A stretch of 64,000 bases of DNA from Pseudohongiella acticola (GTDB lineage: Bacteria > Pseudomonadota > Gammaproteobacteria > Pseudomonadales > Pseudohongiellaceae), in assembly GCF_001758195.1 (NCBI RefSeq), contig NZ_MASR01000001.1, positions 1,674,001 to 1,738,000 on the forward strand. Reading direction: 5' to 3'. Position 1 is the stretch's first letter, and every line of letters begins with the position of its first letter. Shown in pieces: positions 9,832 through 18,107 of the stretch. Below the pieces are notes generated by a model, which was not told where the DNA came from, did no database searches, and was given only the letters and a program-made list of their open reading frames with translations. Position numbers and translations under genes: made by a program.

Positions 9832-11232
9832 ATGAGCGAATCCAGTAAACCAGCGAACATCCAATGGGGCGGCCGTTTCTCCGAAGCCACCGATGCCTTT
9901 GTGCAACGATTCACCGCCTCGGTCAGTTTTGATCAGCGCATGTACCGTCAGGACATCGCCGGCTCCGTTGCCCATGCGCGCATGCTCAAAACCGCCGGCA
10001 TTCTCAGTGCCGACGAATGCGATGCCATTCTGCAGGGTCTGGAAGACATCAGGGCCGACATCGAAGCCGGTACCTTCGAGTGGTCGGTTGAGCTGGAAGA
10101 TGTGCATATGAACATCGAATCCGCCCTGACCAAACGTATCGGCCTGACCGGGAAAAAATTGCATACCGGCCGCTCCCGCAACGATCAGGTGGCCACGGAT
10201 ATCCGTCTGTATGTGCGCGACGAAATTGACGTCATCGCCAGCGAACTGACGCGTCTGCAAACGGCGTTGCTGGCACTGGCAGAACGCGAGGCCGACACCA
10301 TCATGCCCGGTTTCACGCATCTGCAGACAGCACAGCCGATCACGCTGGGTCACCACCTGCTGGCCTGGTACGAGATGCTGGATCGTGACTACAGCCGGCT
10401 GCAGGACTGCCGCAAACGCATGAATATTTCTCCGCTCGGGTCCGCTGCACTCGCCGGCACCAGCTTCCCGATTGACCGGCACTTCACCGCCGAGCAACTG
10501 GGTTTTGATGCGCCCAGCCGGAACTCACTGGACTCGGTCAGCGACCGCGATTTTGCCATCGAGCTGGCCGCCTGTGGCAGCCTGATCATGACGCACCTGT
10601 CGCGATTCTCGGAAGAGCTGGTACTGTGGACCTCAGCGCAGTTTGATTTCATTGACCTGCCGGACCGTTTCTGCACTGGCTCATCAATCATGCCGCAGAA
10701 AAAGAACCCGGACGTACCCGAGCTTGTACGCGGCAAAACCGGCCGCGTACACGGCCACCTTGTCTCTCTGCTGACATTGATGAAGTCGCAGCCGCTGGCG
10801 TACAACAAAGACAACCAGGAAGACAAAGAGCCGCTGTTTGACCTGACGGATACGCTGCGCGACTGCCTGAAAGCCTACGCCGACATGATTCCGGCACTGC
10901 AGGCAAAGAAGGACAACATGTATCTGGCCGCCAAAAAAGGCTATGCCACTGCAACTGACCTGGCGGATTACCTGGTCAAGAAAGGCCTGGCCTTCCGGGA
11001 TGCCCACGAAATTGTCGGCAAGTCGGTGGCATATGGTCTGCAGCAGAAAAAGGACCTCAGCGAAATGAGCCTGGACGAGCTGCAGCAATTCTCCGATATC
11101 ATTACTGACGACGTGTTTGCTGTGCTCAGCCTGGAAGGTTCGGTGCAGGCCCGGGACCATATCGGCGGCACCGCACCCAATCAGGTGCGAAGTGCCGTGG
11201 CGACCTGCCGGGAACTGCTCGAGCAACGCTAG
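9832..11232 (+). CDS. argH: argininosuccinate lyase
   Basis: Cleaves argininosuccinate to arginine and fumarate, the last step of arginine synthesis. The protein has 466 aa from the ATG at 9832, beginning [16 protein letters not shown]. An in-frame ATG at 9817 would add five residues. Family motifs include [13 protein letters not shown] and the fumarase/lyase signature [15 protein letters not shown] containing the flexible catalytic serine loop. It is divergent from hemC, the arrangement also seen in pseudomonads. Confidence 0.97.
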   Translation: MSESSKPANIQWGGRFSEATDAFVQRFTASVSFDQRMYRQDIAGSVAHARMLKTAGILSADECDAILQGLEDIRADIEAGTFEWSVELEDVHMNIESALTKRIGLTGKKLHTGRSRNDQVATDIRLYVRDEIDVIASELTRLQTALLALAEREADTIMPGFTHLQTAQPITLGHHLLAWYEMLDRDYSRLQDCRKRMNISPLGSAALAGTSFPIDRHFTAEQLGFDAPSRNSLDSVSDRDFAIELAACGSLIMTHLSRFSEELVLWTSAQFDFIDLPDRFCTGSSIMPQKKNPDVPELVRGKTGRVHGHLVSLLTLMKSQPLAYNKDNQEDKEPLFDLTDTLRDCLKAYADMIPALQAKKDNMYLAAKKGYATATDLADYLVKKGLAFRDAHEIVGKSVAYGLQQKKDLSEMSLDELQQFSDIITDDVFAVLSLEGSVQARDHIGGTAPNQVRSAVATCRELLEQR

Positions 11233-11276
11233 TCGGGCTGGGCGCGATGCCATTAGCCGCTCCCGCCCTAACACGT

Positions 11277-11282
11277 TATAAT
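11277..11282 (+). promoter_or_regulatory. -10 element upstream of lptM-lysA
   Basis: A perfect TATAAT lies 89 bp upstream of the lptM start and 45 bp after argH. The best -35 candidate, TTAGCC at 11253, is poor, so promoter strength is uncertain. Confidence 0.4.
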
Positions 11283-11370
11283 CCCGGCACTATTAACAGT
11301 CAGACCGGTTCAGGTCTGCCAATCACGCCATCAACAGTCAGGCCAGACCTTTGAGCCCGGGATTCATAAC

Positions 11371-11556
11371 GTGCAACGATCAGCCATTATTGTCATGACA
11401 GCCATCCTGATGAGCGGCCTGGGTGCGTGTGGCCAGAAAGGGCCTTTGCAACGCCCTGAAGCCCCGACGCTCAATGGTCAGCAGAATGCCGCCATTTCCA
11501 TACCATCAGGACAATATGAATCCATTTTATTATCAGAACAACGAACTGTTTGCTGA
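11371..11556 (+). CDS. lptM: small lipoprotein LptM (YifL-like)
   Basis: 61-aa lipoprotein with a short signal peptide, a lipobox ending LGAC, and the family hallmark CGQKGPL directly after the lipidated cysteine. In enterics LptM (YifL) helps oxidative assembly of the LptD/LptE lipopolysaccharide translocon at the outer membrane. The start is GTG at 11371. Its 3' end overlaps lysA by 41 bp in another frame. lptM upstream of lysA-dapF is a widespread gammaproteobacterial order, which supports the call despite the small size. Confidence 0.85.
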   Translation: MQRSAIIVMTAILMSGLGACGQKGPLQRPEAPTLNGQQNAAISIPSGQYESILLSEQRTVC

Positions 11557-12772
11557 ACAGGTAGCCTTGCGCAACATCGCTGCCGAATACGGCACGCCAT
11601 GTTATGTCTATTCCAGAGCTGCGCTTGAGCACAACCTGCTGGCTTACGAAAATGCGCTGGGTGACACCCCTCACCTGACCTGCTACGCCGTCAAGGCAAA
11701 CTCCAATCTTGCCGTGCTCGATGTGCTGGCGCGCAAGGGTGCCGGTTTTGACATCGTGTCCGGTGGTGAACTGACACGCGTACTGGCCGCCGGCGGCAAA
11801 GCAGAAAAAATCATTTTTTCGGGCCTGGGCAAAACTGAAGCTGAAATAGAACAGGCGCTACAGGCAGAGATTCTGTGCTTCAACATCGAATCGGAACCGG
11901 AGCTGGATCGCATCAACGCCGTTGCCGCAGGCCTGGGTGTCAGGGCGCCGGTGTCTGTCCGGGTCAACCCCGATGTGGACGCGGGCACTCACCCCTACAT
12001 TTCCACCGGCCTGAAAGAGAACAAGTTCGGCATCGACATCAACCGGGCATTTGCTGTTTACGAACGCGCGGCGGCGCTGGACAACATCCGTGTCACCGGT
12101 ATCGATTGCCATATCGGTTCACAGCTCACTGCCATTGACCCCTACCTGGATGCGATCGACCGCGTTCTGAGCCTGGTCGACCAGCTGTCCGCTGCCGGCA
12201 TCCAGCTTGAGCATTTTGATATGGGCGGTGGCCTTGGTGTTGTTTATCATAAGGAAACGCCACCTTCACCGCAGCTGCTGATAGAGGCGGTAAAGCGCAA
12301 AATGGAAGGCAGAAATCTGGTGTTAATGCTGGAACCTGGTCGCTCAATTGCCGCCAATGCAGGCATCTTCATCACCCGGATCGAGTTCCTGAAACACACG
12401 GAGCATAAGCATTTTGCCATTATCGACGGCGCCATGAATGATTTGCTGCGGCCGGCGCTGTATGGCGCCTGGCAGGAGATCGTGCCAGTTTCGACGGCAC
12501 CGTCAGACTTGCGCAGCGAATACGTATATGATGTTGTGGGTCCGGTCTGCGAGTCTGGCGACTTCCTGGGCAAGGACCGTGAACTGAAAATTGCCGCAGG
12601 CGATCTACTGGCGGTGCGTTCGGCAGGTGCTTATGGATTTGTCATGAGCTCAAATTACAACACCCGCAACCGGGCAGCAGAAGTCATGGTTGACGGTGAC
12701 AACGCCTCGCTGGTTCGTCAGCGGGAAACCATTGATTACCAGCTCAGCCTGGAAAACGTATTGGCAGAGTAA
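11516..12772 (+). CDS. lysA: diaminopimelate decarboxylase
   Basis: PLP enzyme that decarboxylates meso-diaminopimelate to lysine. The protein has 418 aa from the ATG at 11516 (MNPFYYQNNELFAEQ), preceded by CAGGAC; a longer frame from 11423 overlaps lptM more deeply and is not homologous at its N terminus. The PLP lysine lies in CYAVKANSNLAVL, and the phosphate-binding MGGGLGV and active-site CESGDFLGKDR are present. Its stop overlaps the dapF start (TAATG), implying coupled translation. Confidence 0.96.
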   Translation: MNPFYYQNNELFAEQVALRNIAAEYGTPCYVYSRAALEHNLLAYENALGDTPHLTCYAVKANSNLAVLDVLARKGAGFDIVSGGELTRVLAAGGKAEKIIFSGLGKTEAEIEQALQAEILCFNIESEPELDRINAVAAGLGVRAPVSVRVNPDVDAGTHPYISTGLKENKFGIDINRAFAVYERAAALDNIRVTGIDCHIGSQLTAIDPYLDAIDRVLSLVDQLSAAGIQLEHFDMGGGLGVVYHKETPPSPQLLIEAVKRKMEGRNLVLMLEPGRSIAANAGIFITRIEFLKHTEHKHFAIIDGAMNDLLRPALYGAWQEIVPVSTAPSDLRSEYVYDVVGPVCESGDFLGKDRELKIAAGDLLAVRSAGAYGFVMSSNYNTRNRAAEVMVDGDNASLVRQRETIDYQLSLENVLAE

Positions 12773-13686
12773 TGCGCAGAAGTCCGATAACAACAGAACC
12801 CGGCCACAACCAGGATCTGGCCCGAACTCAGAATCGGGCCCCGGAGCAAGCGCTGCGCGTCAATTTTACCAAGATGCATGGTCTGGGTAACGACTTCATG
12901 GTGATTGACCAGATTTCCCATCCGGTCGAACTCAGTGCCGAACAGATTCGGTCGCTGGGTGACCGCCACCGCGGCGTGGGTTTCGACCAGCTATTGATTA
13001 TTGCCCCGCCCACTCGCCCGGACGCCGATTTCAGTTACCGCATTTTTAATGCCGATGGCAGTGAAGTTGAGCATTGCGGAAATGGTGCGCGCTGCTTCGC
13101 ACGCTATGTTCTCATGCGCGGTCTTGCCGCGCGCAGCCCGATTCGGGTGCAGACGCGCAATCGCCTGCTGGAACTGCACACTGACGACAATGCTCGGGTC
13201 AGCGTTGATATGGGCGAACCCGACTTCGCCCCTGCCTCCCTGCCCTTTGTTGCCGACACGCGTCAGCCGGGCTATCAGCTCAACGTTGAATCTTATGGGA
13301 CGGTCGACTTCCAGGCGGTTTCCATGGGCAATCCCCATATCGTGTTGACGGTCGCCGACGCAAATACTGCGCCTGTCGGCTCGCTCGGGCCGGAACTGTA
13401 CAGCCACGCCGCATTTCCTCAAGGTGTCAACGTGGGTTTCATGCAGATCGTTGACCGGGACACCATACGCCTGCGTGTATTCGAACGTGGCGCGGGTGAA
13501 ACCGAAGCCTGTGGCACCGGCGCTTGCGCCGCCGTGGCATGTGGTATTCAGGCAGGTCTCCTGAACACCCGCGTGCGTGCGGTGCTGACCGGCGGGGATT
13601 TGACAATAGAGTGGGCCGGGGCCGGCCAACCCGTTATCATGACCGGGCCCGCAACAACCGTATTTGAAGGCAGCGTGCTGATATGA
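12772..13686 (+). CDS. dapF: diaminopimelate epimerase with N-terminal extension
   Basis: Interconverts LL- and meso-diaminopimelate for lysine and peptidoglycan. Both catalytic cysteines are visible, in EHCGNGARCFARY and EACGTGACAAV. The usual DapF start corresponds to the segment VNFTKMHGLGNDFMVID, but here the only ATG able to start it is at 12772, overlapping the lysA stop. This gives about 29 extra polar residues (MRRSPITTEPGHNQ onward). A CTG or other rare start nearer the motif cannot be excluded. Total length is 304 aa. Confidence 0.94.
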   Translation: MRRSPITTEPGHNQDLARTQNRAPEQALRVNFTKMHGLGNDFMVIDQISHPVELSAEQIRSLGDRHRGVGFDQLLIIAPPTRPDADFSYRIFNADGSEVEHCGNGARCFARYVLMRGLAARSPIRVQTRNRLLELHTDDNARVSVDMGEPDFAPASLPFVADTRQPGYQLNVESYGTVDFQAVSMGNPHIVLTVADANTAPVGSLGPELYSHAAFPQGVNVGFMQIVDRDTIRLRVFERGAGETEACGTGACAAVACGIQAGLLNTRVRAVLTGGDLTIEWAGAGQPVIMTGPATTVFEGSVLI

Positions 13687-13732
13687 ATATCAGACAGCAA
13701 CAGCATCAAGCATTATCAACGAGGCATAACGA

Positions 13733-14428
13733 ATGAGCAGCGACATTTCTTCAGCAAAAAAGACAGCCGTAACATCACGTTCAGAAGCGCTGTCGGCAGA
13801 CGAAGTTGCCAGCTACCTGACTGAGCACCCGGACTTTTTTGTCGATCGCGACAACCTGCTTGCCGATATGACTGTGCCACATGAAAGCGGCGGGGCCATC
13901 TCACTGCTCGAACGACAGGTCAAAATTCTACGTGACCGCAGCATTGAATCCCGACACACGTTGAACGGCCTGTTGGAAAATGCCCGTTACAATGATCAAC
14001 TGTTCAGTGTCACCCGCAACCTGATTCTGACACTGCTGGAAGAAGACAAACTTGATCAACTGTCGGTCGTCACCGAGTCCAGCCTGTCAACCCAGCCCGG
14101 GATTGATGCCTGCCGCCTTATTCTTGTTGATACCAGCGACGCTGCCACTGAATTGCAAAAACGCTTCCCTTCGCTGTTACGCAGCCGCCAGGTTCTGACG
14201 CAGGCGCTGGACAAAGACACATCCTGGCTTCTGTTTCCGGGCACAACCCCGGTATTGCGCTCGGCAGCCCTATGCCCGGTAACGCACCGAAACAGCCTGT
14301 TGGCGGTACTGGTTATCGGCAACCACGCACAGGACTATTTTACCGAAGAGCTCGACACCCTGTTCCTGGATTTTATTGCCGAGGTTCTGGGCGTACTGAT
14401 CAGCAGGCTGACATCACCCGGAGAATAA
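13733..14428 (+). CDS. DUF484 family protein
   Basis: 231-aa cytoplasmic protein with the DUF484 layout: an N-terminal helix with ADEVASYLTEHPDFFVDR, a short coiled segment LLERQVKILRDRSIE, and a GAF-like C-terminal domain. The biochemical function is unknown. In many gammaproteobacteria it lies between dapF and xerC. Here dapF precedes it as usual, but glrK follows instead of xerC, so the conserved block is broken at this point. Confidence 0.88.
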   Translation: MSSDISSAKKTAVTSRSEALSADEVASYLTEHPDFFVDRDNLLADMTVPHESGGAISLLERQVKILRDRSIESRHTLNGLLENARYNDQLFSVTRNLILTLLEEDKLDQLSVVTESSLSTQPGIDACRLILVDTSDAATELQKRFPSLLRSRQVLTQALDKDTSWLLFPGTTPVLRSAALCPVTHRNSLLAVLVIGNHAQDYFTEELDTLFLDFIAEVLGVLISRLTSPGE

Positions 14429-14489
14429 CGGCCACCACGCTGCCGACAATCATCGGACACCGGCCACGGAAGAACAACAGGCGGATTTT

Positions 14490-15920
14490 ATGCTGTTTCG
14501 CACTCGCTCAATCCTGCAACTGACTGTACTGGGTTTTCTGGCGGTGACAGCATTGCTGATATCGGCGCTGGTCATCAGTGTCCGTCAGCTTGATACGCTG
14601 ACAACTTCCGGACAACTGACCGTCAATCAATCCGCTTTTGCCATGCGCGCCAGCCGCGAATTAATTGAACACAGCGGCGCTCTTGAACGCAGCGCCCGGC
14701 AGTTTCTTATTTTGCGTGACCCGGCACTCCTTGAAGTCTACGACGACCGTCGCGAATCACTTCACGAGACGCTGGCACAACTGCTATCACTGAACAACGA
14801 CGACGCCATTTCGGCCCAGGCCGAGGAACTGCAGGGCATGGAGATGCAGGCTTATAGCGAACTTAATGCCGCCACCTCACAGACCGATTTTGAATACCCG
14901 CGGTTGCTGGAAACCGCTTATGAGCTGACCCGACTGACATCCACCTGGGTCGATACCAGAGCCGCACTACTTCGGGAGCAGACCGCCAACAGCCAGCGCG
15001 CACTCAATATTCGCACCCTGCTGCTGGTCTGCACCGCACTGCTGCTGGCGGTCCTGTTTGTGACCCTGATTACCCGGCCATTGCGACAACTGGACATCGC
15101 CATCCGGGACCTGGGCAAAGGCGCCTATGAACAGAGAATCAGGATCGGCGGCCCCACCGACCTGCGTTTACTGGGCGCCCGACTGGACTGGTTGCGCGAT
15201 CGCCTGCAGCAACTGGAACAGCAGCGCAGCGAGTTTCTGCGCCATATCTCTCACGAACTAAAAACACCACTGGCCGCGATGCAGGAAAGTGCCGCCTTGA
15301 TGGGCGATGGGATCGCCGGCCCGGTCAATGCAGAGCAGAAAACCCTGATCGGCATTCTCAGCAATAACTGCCAGCGCCTGCTCGGTCTGATCGAAGGCCT
15401 GTTGCGTCATAATGCTGAGAGCTTTGCTATTGTTGATGCACCGCCGGAAGCCATCAAGCTGACAGCCATGGTGAAAGGCATCGTGTCCAGCCATCAGGCG
15501 TCGACACAAAACACCCAACTTAAATGGCATACGCGCCTGGACAAAGTAGCAATCAGTGGTGACCGCGAACGAATTCGCGTGATTGTTGACAACCTGCTCA
15601 GTAACGCGGTCAAATTCTCTCCACGAAATGGCAAAATAGCCATTACAATGGTGCGGGACAAAGAATTTATTGATATTGACGTTGCCGATGAAGGCCCCGG
15701 CGTGCCGGAGGAAGAGCAAGAGAAAATATTCTCAGCGTTTTTCCAGGGCACTGCCCGGCCTCGTGAGCATTACCATAGCACCGGTCTTGGCCTCGCCATC
15801 GCCCGCGAATATGCAGAACAGATGGGTGGCAAACTGATTATCATCAATAACAAGGCAGGACAGGGCGCCTGTTTCAGGCTGTCGCTGCCGAGACGCTGGC
15901 AAAGGAAAACCAAAGCATGA
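14490..15920 (+). CDS. glrK: GlrK-type (QseE) sensor histidine kinase
   Basis: Inner-membrane sensor of the envelope-linked GlrK/GlrR two-component system. The 476 aa comprise TM1 (about 9-29), a helical periplasmic domain, TM2 (about 172-192), HAMP (about 190-245), H-box HISHELKTPLAAMQE with phospho-His255, N-box DNLLSNAVKFSP, G1 DVADEGPGVP and G2 STGLGLAIAREY. The stop overlaps the qseG start by 4 bp, and qseG overlaps glrR, so the three form one operon. In E. coli the cognate regulator activates the small RNA GlmY from a sigma-54 promoter; a comparable promoter lies just downstream here. Confidence 0.92.
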   Translation: MLFRTRSILQLTVLGFLAVTALLISALVISVRQLDTLTTSGQLTVNQSAFAMRASRELIEHSGALERSARQFLILRDPALLEVYDDRRESLHETLAQLLSLNNDDAISAQAEELQGMEMQAYSELNAATSQTDFEYPRLLETAYELTRLTSTWVDTRAALLREQTANSQRALNIRTLLLVCTALLLAVLFVTLITRPLRQLDIAIRDLGKGAYEQRIRIGGPTDLRLLGARLDWLRDRLQQLEQQRSEFLRHISHELKTPLAAMQESAALMGDGIAGPVNAEQKTLIGILSNNCQRLLGLIEGLLRHNAESFAIVDAPPEAIKLTAMVKGIVSSHQASTQNTQLKWHTRLDKVAISGDRERIRVIVDNLLSNAVKFSPRNGKIAITMVRDKEFIDIDVADEGPGVPEEEQEKIFSAFFQGTARPREHYHSTGLGLAIAREYAEQMGGKLIIINNKAGQGACFRLSLPRRWQRKTKA

Positions 15921-16294
15921 TGCGTTTACTCTGTATTACCGCGCTGACAAGTGTGCTGGCCTCATGCCAGTCCTTGCCATCAGGCCTGGGCGGCAACAAC
16001 GAGCTCTCTTCTTTACTCTACTTTCAACAGTCACTGGACAGCCGCGAACAGGCGGACCTGGTCACAGAAGCGGAACAGATCAGATCGTCGCTGAGCCAGG
16101 ACTCTGACACATCCGCAGCCTCTCACCTGCGTCTGCGCATGCTCGAACTGCAGATACAATTGCGCGAACTTCAGCAGGTGCATGAAGTACAGCTACAGCA
16201 GATTCAGTCCCTTGAGAACCAGATCGAGGCACTGACGGCAATCGAGCAGCAGATTAACCGCCGCGGCCAGTTGCAGGAGACGGTCAATGAGTGA
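15917..16294 (+). CDS. qseG: QseG-like outer-membrane lipoprotein of the GlrKR operon
   Basis: 125-aa lipoprotein with the signal peptide MRLLCITALTSVLASC (lipobox LASC) followed by a mature part that is almost entirely helical. A coiled coil runs over about residues 65-118 and is rich in Gln, Leu and Glu. In enterics QseG (YfhG) sits between the kinase and the regulator and modulates the kinase from the outer membrane. Sequence similarity is low in this family, so the call rests on position, lipobox and coiled coil. It overlaps both neighbours (4 and 8 bp). Confidence 0.75.
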   Translation: MMRLLCITALTSVLASCQSLPSGLGGNNELSSLLYFQQSLDSREQADLVTEAEQIRSSLSQDSDTSAASHLRLRMLELQIQLRELQQVHEVQLQQIQSLENQIEALTAIEQQINRRGQLQETVNE

Positions 16295-17648
16295 CAAGCC
16301 CCGTATTCTGCTGGTCGACGATGACGAAGATTTGTTGCACCTGATCCGTATGCGCCTGCAGGCCAACAACCTGGATGTGAGTGCTGTCGACTCGGCAGAG
16401 AAAGCCATTACCGAACTCGGTCGTTACCGCCCGCACGTGGTCATTACCGACCTGCGCATGCCTGGCATGGATGGCATGGCCTTATTTGAATCTATCCAGG
16501 AACGCTTTCTGCAGCTGCCGGTCATCATTCTCACTGCCCACGGCACCATTCCTGATGCCGTTGCGGCCGTGCAACGTGGCGTCTTCAGCTATCTGGTCAA
16601 ACCGGTAGACGCCGACATATTAATGGACAAAATTACGCAGGCGTTGAGCCAGAGCAGTCCGCAGGACGATGAAAACGGTGACGACAGCGACAGCTGGCGC
16701 CAGGGAATTGTGTCCTGCAGCCAGGCCATGGAAACACTGTTGCAGCAGGCCAAGGCCGCCGCACGAACAGATGTCAGCGTGTTAATCCAGAGTGAAACCG
16801 GCACCGGTAAAGAGCTGCTGGCAAAAGCGGTACATCGTGCCAGTAATCGCCACGATGCAGCCTTCATGACGCTGAACTGTGCCGCGATACCCGAAACACT
16901 GCTGGAGTCCGAGCTGTTCGGCCACACGGCTGGTGCCTACACCGGTGCCGGCAAGGCGACCGACGGGTTGTTCAAGGCAGCCGATAAAGGCACTGTTTTT
17001 CTGGACGAAATCGGTGATATGCCGCTGAGCGCGCAGGCCAAATTATTGCGGGTATTGGAACAGGGCGAAGTCAGACCCGTTGGCTCCACCGAAACCATCA
17101 AAGTTGATGTACGTATCCTGTCGGCAACACACCATGACCTGCACGAGAAAGTGCGTGCGGGAACGTTTCGCGAGGATCTGTTTTATCGGCTGAATGTGAT
17201 CACCCTGGAACAGCCTCGGTTGGCAGACCGGCGAGAGGACATACCCCTGCTGGCCAACCACTTTGCACAACAGTTAAGCGATCGACACGGCCGGGAGGAA
17301 GGCATGCGGTTTGCACCCGATGCCATGGAAGTGATGGTCAGTGCCCCATGGCCCGGCAATGTCCGACAATTGCTCAATGTGGTCGAACAGTGTGTGGTGC
17401 TCAGCCCGCAAAACCTGATCCCGCGACAACTGGTAGAGCGGGCCCTGCGCTTCAAGGCAGAAAAGCTGTTGAACATGAACGATGCCCGCAATCAGTTCGA
17501 GCATGATTACCTGATTCGACTACTCAATCTGGCCGAAGGCAATATTGCACTGGCCGCCCGACTGGCCGAACGCAATCGCAGTGAATTCTATAATCTGCTC
17601 AAACGCCACGACCTGGATCCGGACCAGTTCCGCAAACCAGCAGAATAA
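16287..17648 (+). CDS. glrR: GlrR-type (QseF) sigma-54-dependent response regulator
   Basis: 453 aa: receiver domain with DDD (11-13), phospho-Asp55 in VVITDLRMPG and a C-terminal KPVD lysine; AAA+ domain with Walker A ETGTGKE and Walker B VFLDEIGDMP; and a Fis-type helix-turn-helix in the last 45 residues. The sigma-54 contact loop reads GAYTGA (216-221), with Tyr218 replacing the usual Phe; Tyr occurs in other active members. It is the last gene of glrK-qseG-glrR. Two sites matching the enteric GlrR box TGTC-N10-GACA begin 14 bp after its stop, upstream of a sigma-54 promoter. Confidence 0.93.
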   Translation: MSDKPRILLVDDDEDLLHLIRMRLQANNLDVSAVDSAEKAITELGRYRPHVVITDLRMPGMDGMALFESIQERFLQLPVIILTAHGTIPDAVAAVQRGVFSYLVKPVDADILMDKITQALSQSSPQDDENGDDSDSWRQGIVSCSQAMETLLQQAKAAARTDVSVLIQSETGTGKELLAKAVHRASNRHDAAFMTLNCAAIPETLLESELFGHTAGAYTGAGKATDGLFKAADKGTVFLDEIGDMPLSAQAKLLRVLEQGEVRPVGSTETIKVDVRILSATHHDLHEKVRAGTFREDLFYRLNVITLEQPRLADRREDIPLLANHFAQQLSDRHGREEGMRFAPDAMEVMVSAPWPGNVRQLLNVVEQCVVLSPQNLIPRQLVERALRFKAEKLLNMNDARNQFEHDYLIRLLNLAEGNIALAARLAERNRSEFYNLLKRHDLDPDQFRKPAE

Positions 17649-17662
17649 GGCCCAGCCATCGG

Positions 17663-17680
17663 TGTCGGGCCAACCCGACA
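17663..17680 (+). promoter_or_regulatory. GlrR box 1 (TGTC-N10-GACA)
   Basis: TGTC (17663-17666) and GACA (17677-17680) are separated by exactly 10 bp, the arrangement described for enteric GlrR sites at glmY. The internal bases extend the dyad (GGTGTCGGG and CCCGACACC), so the site could also act as a small hairpin after glrR. It lies about 170 bp upstream of the predicted RNA start. Confidence 0.65.
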
Positions 17681-17699
17681 CCGTTAACACTGTAAAATC

Positions 17700-17731
17700 A
17701 GACACTTAACAAAATCCCATCAAAAGTGTCT
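17700..17731 (+). repeat. inverted repeat between the GlrR boxes
   Basis: AGACACTT (17700-17707) is an exact inverted copy of AAGTGTCT (17724-17731), separated by 16 bp. The left arm carries another GACA half-site and the right arm overlaps GlrR box 2, so this may be part of a cooperative activator-binding region. Confidence 0.5.
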
Positions 17732-17744
17732 GCCACCCCCGACA
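17727..17744 (+). promoter_or_regulatory. GlrR box 2 (TGTC-N10-GACA)
   Basis: TGTC (17727-17730) and GACA (17741-17744) with 10 bp between them are a second perfect match to the GlrR recognition pattern. It lies about 107 bp upstream of the predicted start of the small RNA, a normal distance for a sigma-54 enhancer. Confidence 0.65.
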
Positions 17745-17807
17745 GCAGTTTAGCCCTCCCCAACAAACGAATATCACAAGTCGCTGATTTATAAGCTTTT
17801 ATATTTC

Positions 17808-17823
17808 TGGCACGGAACCTGCT
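17808..17823 (+). promoter_or_regulatory. sigma-54 (RpoN) promoter
   Basis: TGGCACGGAACCTGCT matches the sigma-54 consensus TGGCACG-N4-TTGCW with one mismatch. The GG (17809-17810) and GC (17821-17822) dinucleotides have the mandatory 10-bp spacing. It lies downstream of two GlrR boxes with an AT-rich stretch between them that could bend. The start of transcription should be near 17834. Confidence 0.75.
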
Positions 17824-17833
17824 ATCTCCATAG

Positions 17834-17983
17834 TGACGGAGCAATCCCCGATTGTTTTCCCGCCTTTAACCCGCAAGGAGTCTGCTAAGGCTCACAGCCA
17901 AGGATGCATTGGAACGGACCTGTACCTACACCTTCCTTATAAGTCCGGCTGTTTTAACCCCCAGGAAACTGGGGGTTTTTTTT
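17834..17983 (+). ncRNA. candidate sigma-54/GlrR-controlled small RNA
   Basis: About 150 nt lie between a near-consensus sigma-54 promoter and a strong intrinsic terminator, with no credible ORF. Predicted elements are a 5' hairpin CAATC-CCC-GATTG, a small hairpin GGCT-CAC-AGCC, and a stem CGGAC/GTCCG enclosing a pyrimidine-rich loop (17919-17941) that contains ACACCTTCCTTAT. That loop is complementary to AAGGAAGG-type ribosome-binding sites and is a plausible seed. I see no similarity to enteric GlmY or GlmZ in sequence, only in context: in E. coli GlrR drives glmY next to glrK. Six GGA triplets, one in a perfect CANGGAYG context (CAAGGATG), leave CsrA/RsmA binding as an alternative or additional role. 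Confidence 0.7.
17958..17983 (+). terminator. intrinsic terminator of the small RNA
   Basis: CCCCCAG (17958-17964), a GAAA tetraloop and CTGGGGG (17969-17975) are followed directly by eight T. This is a textbook Rho-independent terminator. It belongs to the RNA starting near 17834, since glrR ends 310 bp upstream. Confidence 0.9.
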
Positions 17984-18107
17984 GCCTGCAGGAAACACCT
18001 GAGCCCATGACTTCACGTTGATGGTCAATACTCGGTACAATGCGTCTTCTGACCAAGCAGAGCAGATTGCCTGACTGCAGCAAATACAGCAGCAAACTCA
18101 GCAAAGG

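Noticed and set aside
17833-18021. 62-residue ORF starting with GTG across the sRNA
   Set aside because: It runs through the intrinsic terminator, has no ribosome-binding site and no domain, and begins at the predicted RNA start. It is better explained as chance within the small RNA.
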